NCBI GenBank assembly: GCA_020465985.1
Contig: JAANYP010004350.1
Location: forward strand, 76,878-140,877
Length of the DNA stretch: 64,000 nucleotides
Origin: Centrapalus pauciflorus
Taxonomy: Eukaryota > Streptophyta > Magnoliopsida > Asterales > Asteraceae
Direction of reading: 5' to 3'
This document shows, piece by piece, positions 11,703 to 23,220 of this stretch. A program made the position numbers and the translations under genes. Each line of letters opens with the position of its first letter. The stretch's first letter is position 1. The notes under the pieces are model-generated. The model saw nothing but the letters and a program-made list of their open reading frames with translations. It searched no databases and had not been told where the DNA came from.

Positions 11703-12212
11703 ACATAAATTCGAAGCCACATATTCGAATATATAATAAATTAATCATATTTACTAAAATTAATTCCATGGTTTCTGATTAAATTCGAACTCCAATTACA
11801 CATTAAATTCAAAGTTATAAAATTGAATACCAACTAAATTTGTAGGACCTCAAATTTGATTGCATGATTTGAATTTAATGTCAAATTCCAAACCTTCATT
11901 CGAATTTATTAGATTCGAATTATACTTTTCGAATTTAATGATTAATTTCGAATATATTTCGAATTTAACTCAATTTCGAGTTTGTTCTATGTATTTTCGA
12001 GTTTGTTCTTGGCATTCTCGAATTTGTTCATACTTACAGCTTTAAAACTTGAATTTCTAAGGCATAAATCACCAATATGATAAATATTAAGCCTAGGTTC
12101 GATTATATTATACTTATTCTAGTTAAAACTTAGCTTTAATCACTCAAGAAATAATAAATTCGAATTTTATCCTCAAAACGAAAATATAAAAGCTAAAGGA
12201 TTCTATTTTTAC
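10509..12212 (-). other. Candidate 5'-UTR intron inside the A 5' LTR
   Basis: The donor reads TTCAAG|GTAAAAATAG and the acceptor TTTTTTTACAG|AAAAAG on the minus strand. The interval holds all the TTCGAATTT repeats and both TA tracts. The same positions relative to leader and LTR end are marked by donor/acceptor pairs in C, D, F and F'. A second possible donor (ACTGTGAGT) lies inside, near 11090. Confidence 0.55.
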
Positions 12213-12406
12213 CTTGAATTCGTACGAAATCGAATATGTAATAGCATATTCTTGTAGTATTCTCCGACATCTTTCCGTTGACGTATAGAACTCGATAATC
12301 GGCCGGTCGGTTTGGGAGATAATTTAGAGAGAAGTTAGAGAGAGAGTAGAGAGAGAAAGTTAGAGAGAGAGAGAGAGAGAATCTGATGTTTGAATAGTAA
12401 ATCACG

Positions 12407-12414
12407 TTTATATA
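12407..12414 (-). promoter_or_regulatory. TATA box of the A 5' LTR
   Basis: The minus strand reads TATATAAACGTG about 225 bp inside the LTR, upstream of the GA-rich tract and the conserved leader box. The identical sequence is at 5044-5051 in the 3' LTR. Confidence 0.55.
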
Positions 12415-12645
12415 CTTCATCTAGTTATATTTTCTAGTTAACCCACTTTCATTTTTGTATATATTATATCTCTTTTATTTAATTATCTTTAATAATTTAT
12501 TAATTCATAATATAAATATTTATATAATTTAATTAAATATTTCATAACTTAATTAAATTATAATTCAAATAATGTAACATTATTACATTATCGGTTCAAA
12601 ATACTGAATTTATAACTGGGTCAAAAGTTAGGTTGTTACAGGAAT

Positions 12646-12876
12646 CATCTCTTCGTGCGGGGATAGACATCGACATAGATAACTGACATGAAAGGTAGAA
12701 TGTACCCCACGCAATTCTGGAGGCAGCTCTAATCGATAGGCCTGAGTACCAACACGTTCCACTATACGGAACGACCCAATGAATCTCGAACTGATCTTAC
12801 CTCGACGGCGGAACCGGATCACCCCTTTCCACGGGGATACCTTCAGTAGTATCCACTCGCCTACATCTGTCGCTAA
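12646..12876 (-). pseudogene. Element B integrase C-terminal piece
   Basis: It reads ATDVGEWILLKVSPWKGV, then FRRRGKISSRFIG, then RLELPPELRGVHSTFHVSYL, the GPF/Y-type region of integrase. It stops at the element A insertion point on the left and is cut by the Harbinger element on the right. The frame continues at 2824 after A is removed. Confidence 0.8.
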
Positions 12877-13285
12877 GGGGCTGTTTGAAAGCATAAGAGG
12901 TAATCTGTCTGATGTCTGATCCCTAATCTGATTCATAAGAGGTGGTCCTGATAAGATACTGATCTGATAAGGAAATTTAATAAGTCTGTTTGTTTTAAAA
13001 ATTATCTGATTCTGTTATTTTTATTAATTTTATATATTCATTCTCAAATCACATGTTTTTACCATCAAAACAATAGTATTATTTTTTTGAAAATCAAAAT
13101 TAAATGACGTAATAATTCATTTTAATAATAAATAATAGACATCCATTAGTTTTTAATGCAAATACATCATCAACTTCCATTAAGTTCTTACAACATCAAG
13201 TTCCATTAAGTTCTTACAATACCAAATACCAAATATCAATCTTCATTTTGCATTAGTCGATTCGTAATTTGTTCACGTAAGTTAC

Positions 13286-14570
13286 TCATATATTGTTGAT
13301 TGGTAGTACTTCCATGTATTTGACCTTCCAACCCTCATTTTGACCTTCCCCTTGTACCTCTTCATGTTCATCATTTGTTTGATCATACTCAAAAAACTCG
13401 TCAGTTAATCCTTCCTTCCATATAAAATTATGAACCGCAAAACATGAAAGAAAAACATCTCTTTGAACCTCAAGTGCATATGGGGCCATTCTCTTCAAGA
13501 TTGGAAAACGTGCTTTCAATACTCCATAAGCACGTTCAATAACATTTCTTAGTTTTGAATGAGAATGGTTATACTTTTCATACTTGTTTGCGGCACGTGT
13601 ACGCTGATAATCTCCAAGCCAATATCTAACATTATGAAACGGTGCCATAAACCCTCAAGTATTTGTATACGCAGCACCGCAAAGATAATATTTACCTAAA
13701 ATATTTCAAATATACATCAAAGATAGTTAGGATATGTGATATATCAAAGATATATAAATCAAACTATTTATACCTGGAGAAGGGACAGGAAAATTCACCT
13801 CTGGATTTGATATACTTTCAGCCAAAACTCTCGCATCATGTGTTGTTCCTTCCCAACCGACAACAACAAAAGTGAAGATCATGTTAAAGTCGCAAACAAC
13901 TAAAACATTTTGATAACAATCACCTTTTCCTCTTCCCCTGTATAAATGTTGATCTTTGATTGGAACTACAACATGTATTAAAGTTCCATCTAGTGCACCA
14001 ATCGCCCCCTACATTAAAGATAGCGGTTAAAATAGTAATCAATGATGGGAACTACATCATGTATTATAAAATTATTTTTATTACCTTGAAAATTCTTCGT
14101 AGCCTCCTATTGTGTCCAGGAACGTTTGGAATAAGATTAAAACGATGTATGCACGATAATCTCATTTGCAAACCACTGCATTTTTTCCAACACTTCGTGA
14201 AATATAGCATAAATTGTTTGTGTCGAGTGTTGGAACCTACGTTTCGCCACCCTAAAACGTTGATTATGACCTATAATTGATAAAAAGATAGTCATCTTCT
14301 CTTCTTCTCTTCAACTGATATAGTTGTGTTATCCTATAACCAACCTTTTGTTTTGAAGTGTACACACAATCTAATAAATGCATCCCTTGACATGCGTAGT
14401 AACTCAATACATTGAACATTGTTTTTCATTTACTCTTTTGTATATTGATGACCACTAAGAATCGAGTCGTTATCCCTTTTCCTTTTCCTTTGCATCCTAT
14501 TCTTTTTAATACAACATAATAACAACATAATAATGAGTAGTAAACGACGTCGATGATCAACTTCGTCCAT
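13286..14570 (-). pseudogene. Harbinger DDE transposase, degenerate
   Basis: The start is MDEVDHRRRLLL at 14570. Regions recognisable in different frames are GHQYTKE (stop after it), MSRDAFIRLC, GHNQRFRVAKRRFQHST, GALDGT (first Asp) and THDARVL (second Asp). The last is MAPFHNVRYWLGDY..KLRNVIERAYGVLKARFPIL, carrying the catalytic Glu. Two short GT-AG introns are likely, one ending just before GAIGALDGT (near 14010) and one after PVPSPG (near 13770). At least two stops and a frameshift lie in the first third. Such proteins cut the element at TTA/TAA sites together with the SANT partner. Confidence 0.82.
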
Positions 14571-15023
14571 ACCTATTAAAAACACGACATATTCTTCAAC
14601 ACCTGATAAAATATAAAAAAGTATTATATCATACTTCAAACAACAAACAAGTTTTAACAAACAAGTTTCAACAAAAGGCAAATATTCATCAAGCTCAATC
14701 AAGTACCAACATATCTAGTTCAATCAAGTTTCAAAACAAGCATGCCAAATAATTCATCCAAAAAAGAAACACCAACTTATCTAGTTCAAGTTTCAAAAAA
14801 AGCATGCCAAATTCATCCACTTATCTAGTTGTAAATCAACTATTCCTTTAGATACCCTAAGGACCTTCCCGTGCTTTCAAGCCACTTTTTAAGCAAATCA
14901 GGATTTGAAGGCATCATCAACCACCATTCTTGATTATCTATTGAACGAGAAAAAATTAAAAATGTTGCATGATAGAGGGGATCTGCCGCATCAAGCCCAA
15001 GGGAATTCAACTTTTCAAGACAC

Positions 15024-15511
15024 CTAAGCTTTCTGATTGGTTTCTATTGGTCTTTGTTGCTCTGTTTCTTTCTGTTGCTCTATTGGTGCCTGTTTCTCTT
15101 TAGACAATTCCTTAAGTGCAACACTACATACTTTAATCAAGTCATCAAGATTGTCATCTTTTTTCTTTTTTTTTCTTAGGTCCAACAGCAACTTGAGTTT
15201 GATTTTCACTTGTCCCCTCTTCTTGAGTTGGATTTTCTTTAGAACCCACATCATCGTCGTTTCTCTTTCTTCATCATCAAGCTCAAGTGTTTGAATGCGT
15301 GAAGTGAAAGAAGATGAAGAAACCCGAGATTTCATCACATTTGAGCTAGCAGCCTTAACATGTTCACCAGAAGCAGTAGTTGATTGAAATAAAGTGACAC
15401 ACAAATCAGGGAAAAGCAATGGAGCATTTTTCAAAGTTTTCAGTTTCGGATGACCCTGCAAGTAACATTTTTTTTAATATATTATATTTGTTGAGTAGTA
15501 ATGTTTGCATT

Positions 15512-15563
<52 letters not shown>

Positions 15564-15886
15564 ATATATGTAGTAATGTTTACTAAACACACCTGACTAA
15601 AGTCTTCCCATTCGTGTTTGGAGAGGTTGAAAGTGTTAGTTGCAGGGTTATAATAGTTGTCTGTTTTGTTCTTTAAGTAGAGCCATGAACGAAATCTCAT
15701 CTTTAGGTGATCATATTGATTTTTCAGTTGTTTTTGTGCAAGTGTCATGTTATGCACTTCTTCCATCGTTTTGGAAACAATAGCCCATGATTCTCTTCGA
15801 AGGCTACCACCATTAGGTCCGGCCTTATCTTTTTCCTCAATACACGCTTCCAAGAAAAACTTTAGTGCATCAGTTGACCACTTCAC
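15024..15886 (-). CDS. Harbinger Myb/SANT-like protein (two exons)
   Basis: Exon 1 (15886-15593) starts MKWSTDALKFFLEACIEEKD and contains the trihelix-like WAIVSKTMEEVHN, KNQYDHLK and WEDFSQ. Exon 2 (15455-15024) starts at GHPKLKTLKNAPLLFPDLCVTLF and is basic/Lys- and Gln-rich at its end. The intron 15456-15592 has GTGTGTTT..CTTGCAG and a TA microsatellite. In PIF/Harbinger elements this protein binds the ends and brings in the transposase. No stop interrupts either exon. Confidence 0.75.
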
Positions 15887-16310
15887 TCGGTCTGCCGTTA
15901 TGCTATATTCAAAAGTAACATGCTATATATTCAATTCAAGTTTCACATCCTACTCTATTAACCATATTTCCTTAAAGTAATCATGGCTATAAGAAATAAA
16001 GTAATCATAAGAACAAGTTGTTTTTGTGCAAGTGTCATGTTATGCACTTCTTCCATCTTTTTGGAAATAATAGCCCATGATTCTCTTCGAAGGCTACCGC
16101 CATTAGGTCCGCCCTTATCTTTTTCCTCAATACACGCTTCCAAGAAAAACTTTAGTGCATCAGTTGACCACTTCACTCGGTCTGCCGTTATGCTATATTC
16201 AAAAGTAACATGCTATATATTCAATATAAGTTTCGCATCCTACTTTATTAACCATATTTCCTAAAAGTAATCATGGCTATAATAAATAAAGTAATCATAA
16301 GAACAAGTTG
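15727..16310. repeat. Tandem duplication of the SANT exon 5' part
   Basis: Bases 15727-16018 and 16019-16310 are near-identical units of about 292 bp. Each includes the start codon region and the first ~50 codons of the SANT exon. The distal copy reads MKWSTDALKFF then drifts out of frame after LAQKQL. The duplication puts a second start codon upstream of the gene. Confidence 0.8.
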
Positions 16311-17351
16311 CTATATTTTGTACCTTAATGCTATATATTCAAACCAATGCTATATTCAAGATTCAAGTTGCTTTATTTTGTACCTTAATGCTATATATTC
16401 AAACCAATGCTATATTCAAGTAAATTGATAGATAACAATCCATTATTGACTAAAAATTCAAGTAATGTTTATCTAAAAATTCAAGTAACAAGTTTCAACA
16501 ATTAAATCAATTAACCATATCAACAATTTTCAAAAATGGTATCAAAGAATACTTTAAAATGATTCAAGAATCATAATCAACTAACTTTTTATACATGATA
16601 TCAATCAAATCCAAGTATCAAATGGTTCAAGAATCATAATCAACTACTTTTTATACATGATATCAACAAATACTTGAAAAAAAAAGGATTGAATACCTCA
16701 AATGAAGAATGCTTGTCAAGGATTGTTTGTCAAAGAATGCTTGTTAATGGCGAGCCTGAAATCAAAACATACTCAACTATAGTTAGGGTAGAAATCAAAA
16801 AAACCTACACAAATTTATAATATTCGTCTAAAAAACAAAAGGTAAAAGGAAAAAGTAAAGATGTAAAAGGAACCAAAAATTAATTTTAAGAACCAAAAAT
16901 CATTTTTTAGGTTGGAATCAAGATGTAAAAAAACCAGTCAGCGGCGACGCAGTGGGGGGTGGTTGGGGAGAAGACGACGAACCAGATGCGGTGGGGCGAA
17001 GACGACAAACGAGAAGGGGGTGAGGGAGAACGACGGAGTCTTTACCTGTAAGTCGACATTGAGTGAGCGTTGGTGCCGGTGCCGGTGAGGGAGAACGGCA
17101 GCTAGGGTTTCACCAAGGAGAATAGACGGTCGCTGGAGGAGTGGAGGGAGACATCAGCGTGCGTTTTTTATTTTTTTTGGGTGTGATAAGTGGTGATGAG
17201 AGGGTAAAACAAATTTGATCACAATAAGACAATATAAGAGGATATTGCATCTTATGTATTATGAAAATCAAATGCACTTATCAGGTTTTTTCTCTTATCG
17301 AATAAGAGGTTACCCCTGATAAGAGGCTGATAAGTTTTATCAAACAACCCC
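16311..17351. other. Harbinger upstream region and right end
   Basis: No coding region was found. Bases 16311-16420 are two tandem copies of a ~60-bp unit with GCTATATATTCAAACC. Around 16930-17150 is a GC-richer, purine-rich stretch that probably includes the promoter and 5' leader of the minus-strand genes. The last 130 bp hold the subterminal CTTATCAG motifs and the terminal repeat. Confidence 0.55.
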
Positions 17352-17354
17352 TAA

Positions 17355-17582
17355 CTCTTTGGTCCTCTTATCAGCATAGCACTTATGTCGACTCTGAGCT
17401 ACCTTCAATCTCTCCCTGACCATGGTTATCTTCTCACTAGTCTGCTGGATAACCTCGGGGCCTGTAATCTCTCTCTCCCCCACTTCAGTCCAAAATACTG
17501 AAGTACGACATTTACGACCGTATTACGTTTCAAACGGAGGCATCTTAATGCTAGAGTGGTAGCTTTTATTATAAGCGATGAA
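17355..17582 (-). pseudogene. Element B integrase middle piece
   Basis: The minus strand reads AYNKSYHSSIKMPPFET, then a TAA, then C-R-T-S..EVGEREITGPEVIQQTSEK and further to the Harbinger TSD. It covers the region after the catalytic Glu. About 70 bp of integrase between this piece and the next one at 25098 are missing, so the C insertion or later rearrangement removed target sequence. Confidence 0.7.
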
Positions 17583-17586
17583 AGCT

Positions 17587-17943
17587 ATATCCTCGGTTTG
17601 TAGGACCCTTTCGGATAGTTGAGAAAGTTGGGAATCAGTCCTATCATTTGGACTTGCCAGAGGAACTGTTTGGAGTTTATCCAGTCTTTCACATGGGCTA
17701 CTTAAGAAAGAGTCTGGTGTCCGAGAGGGAACCATGGACTGATCATTCAGAGATAAAGGTTGACGAACGACTAAGGTTCGTTGATGAGCCGGAGTGCATA
17801 CTTGAGACCAAAGTCAAGAAACTCCGAAACAAGGAAATCAAAATGGTGTTGGTCAAGTGGAAGCATCACAAGGGAGGTAATCACACTTGGGAGTCTGAAG
17901 AGGACATGAAGACCAAGTACCTAAGTCTGTTTAGCGCAGCATG
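17587..17943 (+). pseudogene. Element C integrase end and chromodomain
   Basis: It begins PRFVGPFRIVEKVGNQSYHL at the junction with B. It runs through GVYPVFHMGYLRKSLVSERE and the chromodomain (KVDERLRFVDEPE, KVKKLRNKEIKMVLVKWKHH, NHTWESEEDM) to KYLSLFSAA and a TGA. The frame is intact from the junction on, but everything upstream is absent. Confidence 0.85.
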
Positions 17944-17962
17944 ACTTCGTGGACGAAGTATA

Positions 17963-17976
17963 GGAGTGGTGGAGCC
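17963..17976 (+). other. Polypurine tract of element C
   Basis: GGAGTGGTGGAGCC lies directly before the LTR start, after a CTTCGTGGACGAAG palindrome that also follows the pol stop codon in D, F and A. Confidence 0.5.
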
Positions 17977-20055
17977 CATAACATCCCTAATTTTAAGCAC
18001 TTGTAATTTACGATTTAAAGACTCAGTTAATGGGTTAATGGATTATCATTTCAATTTAAAGCAAATTCCGTTCACAATATTAAATATGAGAAAGAATGAG
18101 GAGAAATCCTCATCGTAGTTTTTCGAGCAAGCAAACAACAAGGAACCGTCGTCGGTAGAATATACATCAATCATCGATCATAATATTTTAAAAATAACAA
18201 TGATGATGAGAAATTATCAATGTTGTTTTCTGAGCAAGTATAACAAATAGGAACCGGTTCATATGTTTAAAAAGATTGATAATGAGAAAATACATAGTGG
18301 AGGGGTGTGATGTGCAATTAGAGAAAAATAGCAATAAATAAGTGAATAAACTTTCGCTTTTTCATTATCACACTCTCTCTCTCTCCCACCGTCTCCTTCT
18401 CTTTCTAAAAAACTTACGGAATCAAGATCAAGAACAAAAAAATCGTTGGATTGAAAGCTAAAGAGTTGGAATCAAGTTGCATTTACGGGACTATAATTAC
18501 TACAACAGTTTGTTTGAGGTAAGAATGTCTCAAGACTTCAAAATATTAAGTTTTGTGTTCGGTTTTGTGATGAACCGGATCACAGATTGTGATTGCAAAT
18601 GTTAATGCATGTTGAATGCTCTTATCAATTTGTTTAAATCGAGTGTTAGTGATGTTGTATACCAAATTTAAGATTCAGATTCCAGTTCTAAATATGATTT
18701 CAGAAATTAAGTGTGTGTTTTAGTGTGTGTTCTTCGACGATGAAGAAAAATGTACTGATTTTGGTATATTCAAGTTATGTTTTAAGTTATAAAGTGTTAA
18801 AAAGGGGACAAATAAGTTCATATCAATAGTTTTTCAGTCACAAACATACATAAAATGGCCAAAAGTCAATTATGGAAAATGTTAGAAATTATATAAGTAT
18901 GAACACATCTCGGATGATCCGAAATTCGGATCATGCGAATTTCGGACCATAGGCAACCCAGATGAAACTTCAAAATTTCACAAGTCATAGACACGAATTT
19001 CGGATGAGGATACATCCGAATTTCGGACCAAAGTGTCATCCGAATTTAGGATGGATTACTGCTCAAATATTACTAAGTAATGGATTTCGGACCACCCGAA
19101 TTTCGAGTGCATCCGAATTCGGTTGTGATCCGAATTTCGGGCCATTTCAACTTAAATTCCAGAATCAAGTTTTAAGCAGTTACTGACATTGATACACTAT
19201 TACACTGACATAACAGAATCTTTGTGGTGTTGTTTAACACACACTGATTCAGAGCCAATTCACACTAAGTAAAATCACTGTGAGTAATAGATTATTATTC
19301 GAACATTTATCGTCTTTGCATTCATTTACTTTTGAATTACATGTTCACTTTGTTCATTATACATCAATTGGCACTCACAAATGATTCATTGTTATGATGC
19401 ACACTCGTACTTGACATGTGACAAACATGTAGCCAACGTTCAATTGAAAGTGCATCTCATATATCATGCTTGCACTACATGATAATTAATTCACAATCTG
19501 ATGCGATCTGGACTGGGGCTGACAGCAGGCCATTGTCGGGGACTGATCATCCCATTCACTTTCCTGGTCAGGTTCGGCACACCCCCGATCAGCATTTTGA
19601 ACTGCTAAACCCAATGCTTGCACTGCATGGTTTTCAATTATACTGGGACTTGCACTGCCCATTTTCACACTAGTTTGTAAAGAAATATCTGTTCAATATA
19701 TAATTTGTTATCTCACTAAGCATTAGCTTATCGTTGACTCTCAATATTTTCAGGCAAAGGCAAAGGTGTAGTTGGACCTTCCAACTAGGATATCACTTTC
19801 AATTTCCTCAGTGACCTTAGAAACTATTTGGTACATGGACGATATAGCTTTGGGGCTCGGATTTAAAGCATTGAAAACAATTTATGATGTTGTAATAGTT
19901 AGACTATATCACTGTAGACATATACATTTCTTGTTTTAGTGTGGAACTGCTTAAATATGTGATAAGTTTATCAATTTTAAATTTCATGTTAATCATTGGG
20001 TTGTGTGTTGATCCTGGTGTCATCAATTATATCATTAATCAAGGAGGATGTCTCA
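17977..20055 (+). repeat. LTR of element C (shared PPT/PBS LTR)
   Basis: The first bases of the expected TGTAACATCCC are damaged (CATAACATCCC). The end is ..GGATGTCTCA before the PBS. CCGAATTTCGG-type repeats cluster at 18905-19150. It is collinear with the minus-strand LTRs of D (37580-39573 and 44406-46474). Confidence 0.82.
18519..19753 (+). other. Candidate 5'-UTR intron in the C LTR
   Basis: The donor is GTTTGAG|GTAAGAATG and the acceptor is CAATATTTTCAG|GCAAAGG. The interval holds the CCGAATTTCGG repeats and the CACTGTGAGTA alternative donor near 19277. It corresponds to the intervals in A, D, F and F'. Confidence 0.55.
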
Positions 20056-20057
20056 GT

Positions 20058-20070
20058 TTGGTATGAGAGC
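20058..20070 (+). other. Primer binding site of element C
   Basis: The sequence reads TTGGTATGAGAGC, one change from the initiator-tRNA-Met complement TGGTATCAGAGC. It lies two bases after the LTR end. Confidence 0.7.
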
Positions 20071-20260
20071 ATTAGTTTGATGTTTCAAGTGTCCGAGAGG
20101 ACTTGGACTCAAACTTAGGTTATGATATTAGAATGGACTCCTAGGAAACGATCTGAACTAAGTTAGGATTGACATGCACACGGGGACAAATAAAGGGTAA
20201 CTGTAAACACTTAGGACTCAGAAATAAAGGTTCTAAATATTATTTGTTATATTTCAGAAT

Positions 20261-21537
20261 ATGTCAGGAGATGATATGACTACTCAGAAGATGTTCCAGA
20301 GGATGCAAACTCTCATGGAACAGAATAATGAGTTACAAGCCAAAAGAATGGCTGAGCAGGCTCAATCATTCGCTGATCAGTTAAAGGCTAGAGATGAGGC
20401 CGAAGCAAAGAGAAAGGCTAACAAAAGAAAGAACAAAGAACAACAACACAAGGAGAACAAGAGGACAGACAAGAAGACACTGGTTCTTCTCATAAAGCAA
20501 AGAGTTGTAGATTTAGGGACTTCAAGAGTAACGGGGCTGTTACTTTTGATGGGACTGGAGATGCCGTGACGGCACTGGAGTGGATCACCACCACCGAAAG
20601 AACTTTCCGAATTAGCGACTGCGTTGAAAAGGTCATGGTCAGGTTTGCAACCGCAATGTTTGCAAGGGACGCAGTCATATGGTGGGATGCCATAACTAAT
20701 GTGTTGACGATGGAGGTAGTGTCACACATGTCGTCGAATAAGTTTAAGGAAGTATTCTCTCAACAGTACTGTCCTGCCAACGAAAAGCGCTATCTAGATG
20801 CGAAATTCTTAACTCTGACCCAAGGAACAAAGACAGTCACCCAATACGCTGTCAAGTTCACTCGTCTAAGTTTATTCGCACCCCATCAAGTTGACACGGA
20901 GGAAAGAAAGATATGCCGGTTCGAGGCCGGTTTGGATTACGAAATTCGCCGAACGATGAGCAGCGTTCGGTACACAACTTTTGCTGGTATGTTGGAAGCT
21001 GCTCGGAATGTGGAGCAGCATGTGTTATTGTCTGGGTACGTCATGGGGTCAGCCGCTGCAGTACCAACTCAACCGTCGCCGCCAAAAAGGCAACGGGAGT
21101 CTGGATCATCCCGATCCTCTCCTCAATTCAATCAACCATCTTCTTCGCTAAAGAAGGGAAAGGCCTTTTCGGCCAATACTGAAATGAGGGACTGCAGGAG
21201 GTACAGAAAGGCACACTCTGGAGAGTGCAAAACTCAAGATATGTACTGCTTCTGCTGTGGGCAAAAGGGCCATCACTGGGAGCATTGCCCACGAAAAGGC
21301 GATGCATGCTACAACTGTCATAGGCTTGGCCACTTTGCCAAGGACTGCCCAAGACCCCCAAAAGATCAAAGTGTTCAGCAATCAACTATAAAATCTTCTG
21401 GAGCTTCTACTGCTCGCAGGGATCAAACTCAGAGGTCTCCAACAAGGGCTTTCCAGATCACAGCTGAGGAAGCAAAAGATGACCCGGAGGTGGTCACTGG
21501 TACGTTCTTAGTTAATTCAATCCCTGCACACATTTAA
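20261..21537 (+). pseudogene. Element C gag and protease start
   Basis: The start is MSGDDMTTQKMFQRMQTLME at 20261. A frameshift near 20455 moves the rest to the 20566 frame. Gag motifs are ALEWITTTERTFRISD, MWW-type IWWDAI, LTQGTKTVTQYAV and RFEAGLDYEIRR. Zinc knuckles are CFCCGQKGHHWEHC and CYNCHRLGHFAKDC, two CCHC boxes in series. Protease begins AFQITAEEAK and reaches NSIPAHI, where TAA (21535) and a nearby TAG destroy the DSGA catalytic motif. Confidence 0.83.
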
Positions 21538-21538
21538 T

Positions 21539-22621
21539 TTGATTTTTAGAGCCAATCGTTCATTTGTCTCCACTTTGTTTGCTCGTCAACTTAACATGCC
21601 TACATCGAACTTGCAATTTGTACTTGACATCGAAACTTCTAGAAATATGTTAGTTAAGGCAGAAAAAGTATATAGGAAATGTACCTTACTGATAGAGGAT
21701 GTAGTATTCAACTTAGACTGGCTTGTCCATAACGAGGCGCAGATAGTATGCAAAAAGAGAATGATCAAGATTACCACTCCTGAAGGTCGAGACATATGCA
21801 TTTACGGAGACAAACACAAAAGCGACTTATGCCTTATTTCAATCGCAAAATCCCGAAAGCACATTGCCAAGGGTTATTCTGCTTTTTTAGCCTACGCTGT
21901 TGATGCAAAGGCTGAAGTTCAATCTCTCTCAACTGTTCCGGTTGTTTCCGAATTTCCAGATGTCTTTCCAGAAGATACTTTGGGATTGCCACCTGACCGT
22001 CGAGTGGAATTCTGCATTGATCTTGTTCCCGGAGCTACTCCAATAGCAAAGCCTCCCTACCGATTAGCCCATGCAGAAATGCAGGAAATGATGAAACAGT
22101 TACAGGAGCTACTTGACAAAGGCTTTATCCGCCCAAGATCTTCTCCTTGGGGCGCTCCTGTTTGTTAAAATGAAGGACGACACATTACGTATGTGCATCG
22201 ACTACCGAGAACTCAATAAAGTTACAATAAAAAATAAATACCCATTGCCCCGAATTGATGATCTCTTCGACCAGTTACAAGGCGCTAGTTCCTTCTCGAA
22301 GATTGATCTTCGACCGAGATATCATCAGCTTAAAGTCCATCAAGATGATATTCCAAAAACGGCTTTCAGAACTCGTTACGGACACTACGAGTTTATGGTG
22401 ATGACGTTCGGTCTTACGAATGCGCCAGCTGCTTTCATGGATCTCATGAATAGAGTCTACCAACCAATGCTCGACAAATCTGTCATCGTGTTCATTGATG
22501 ACATTCTTATCTATTCGACGACCAAAGAAGACCATGCTACACATTTAAGAGAATTGCTAGAGTTGCTGCGCAAAGAGCGACTTATGCCAAATTCTCAAAA
22601 TGTGTATTATGGTTGAGGCAG
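21539..22621 (+). pseudogene. Element C protease remnant and RT exon 1
   Basis: It contains ANRSFVSTLFARQLNMP, then an in-frame deletion of about 15 codons before DWLVHNEAQ. The linker EFPDVFPEDT and VPGATPIAK follow. RT reads GFIRPRSSPWGAPV with a frameshift at about 22165, IDYRELNKVTIKNKYPLPRIDD, GLTNAPAAFMDLMN and the catalytic FIDDILIYS. A second frameshift lies near 22580. It ends at WLRQ with the splice donor. Confidence 0.82.
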
Positions 22622-22711
22622 GTACGTCTCAAACTTTCCAAACAATTTCATAATCCCTATACTCACTTGTAAACTATTTGTTAACTTGTTCCTTCTCAAC
22701 GTTCAGTTCAG
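22622..22711 (+). other. GT-AG intron in element C reverse transcriptase
   Basis: This 90-nt segment runs GTACGTCTCAAAC..TTCAGTTCAG, between codons WLRQ and IQFL. It aligns by position and by partial sequence (GTACGTCT.AAAC, CAATTTCAT.ATCC) with the D segment at 41741-41829. Confidence 0.78.
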
Positions 22712-23220
22712 ATCCAATTCTTGAGGCACGTGATATCTGGTGCTGGTATTGCTGTTGATCCTGCAAAGATCGAGGCTATCGAGAACTGAGAATCACCTCG
22801 TAACGCCTCTGCGATTCGCAGTTTTTTGGGATTGGCCAGTTACTACCGCCGATTCATCAAAGATTTCTCTAAGATAGCCGTTCCACTTACCAAGCTCACT
22901 CGTAAAAATGCAACTTTTGTTTGGAAGGAGGATCAACAATTGACTTTTGACAAATTGAAGAAGCTATTAAGTGAAGCACCTGTTTTGGCCCTGCATGAAG
23001 TGAACGAGGATTTCATAGTTTACACTGATGCATCAGGTATGGAACTTGGAGCAGTATTGATGCAAAGAGGAAATGTCATAACATACGCTTCTAGACAGCT
23101 TAAACCACACGAAAAAGATTACTCTACTCATGATTTAGAGTTAACTGCTGTGACATTCACTCTGAAGCTTTGGAGGCATTATATGTACAGGACCAAGTGT
23201 CAGCTCACCACAAGAGTTTG
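22712..23220 (+). pseudogene. Element C RT exon 2 and RNase H
   Basis: It starts IQFLRHVISGAGIAVDPAK, with TGA at about 22788 where Trp is expected. It continues ASYYRRFIKDFSK, YTDASGMELGAVLMQRG and DLELTAVTF. It leaves frame after RTKCQL near 23205, where the YTDHKSL motif should be. Confidence 0.8.

Larger units (their letters stand above)
2825..12640 (-). mobile_element. Element A: full-length Ty3/gypsy chromovirus
   Basis: This 9816-bp element has two LTRs and a perfect 5-bp TSD, GGAAT (2820-2824 and 12641-12645). It lies on the minus strand inside the integrase/chromodomain region of B. A PBS, gag, PR, RT, RH, IN, chromodomain and 3' LTR are all present in order. The LTRs are collinear and differ mainly in TA-repeat length, which suggests recent insertion. 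The coding part is nevertheless broken by several stops and frameshifts. RT contains a GT-AG intron. Confidence 0.93.
10156..12640 (-). repeat. 5' LTR of element A
   Basis: 2485 bp, with the same organisation as 2825-5277. It has longer TA tracts (11376-11465 and 11618-11700). It retains the candidate leader intron donor at 12212. Confidence 0.92.
12877..17351 (-). mobile_element. PIF/Harbinger DNA transposon
   Basis: A 4475-bp element flanked by the 3-bp TSD TAA (12874-12876 and 17352-17354), inserted in B integrase. The left end begins GGGGCTGTTTGA and the right end read inward is GGGGTTGTTTGATAAAACTT. Subterminal CTTATCAG and AAGAGG motifs recur at both ends. It carries both canonical genes on the minus strand, a Myb/SANT-like protein (15886-15024) and a DDE transposase (14570-13286). 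The transposase is broken. Confidence 0.9.

Noticed and set aside
11510..12030. CRISPR-like array from regularly recurring TTCGAAT words
   Set aside because: Repeats are 7-12 bp, degenerate, irregularly spaced, inside a plant retrotransposon LTR and have no spacers of constant length.
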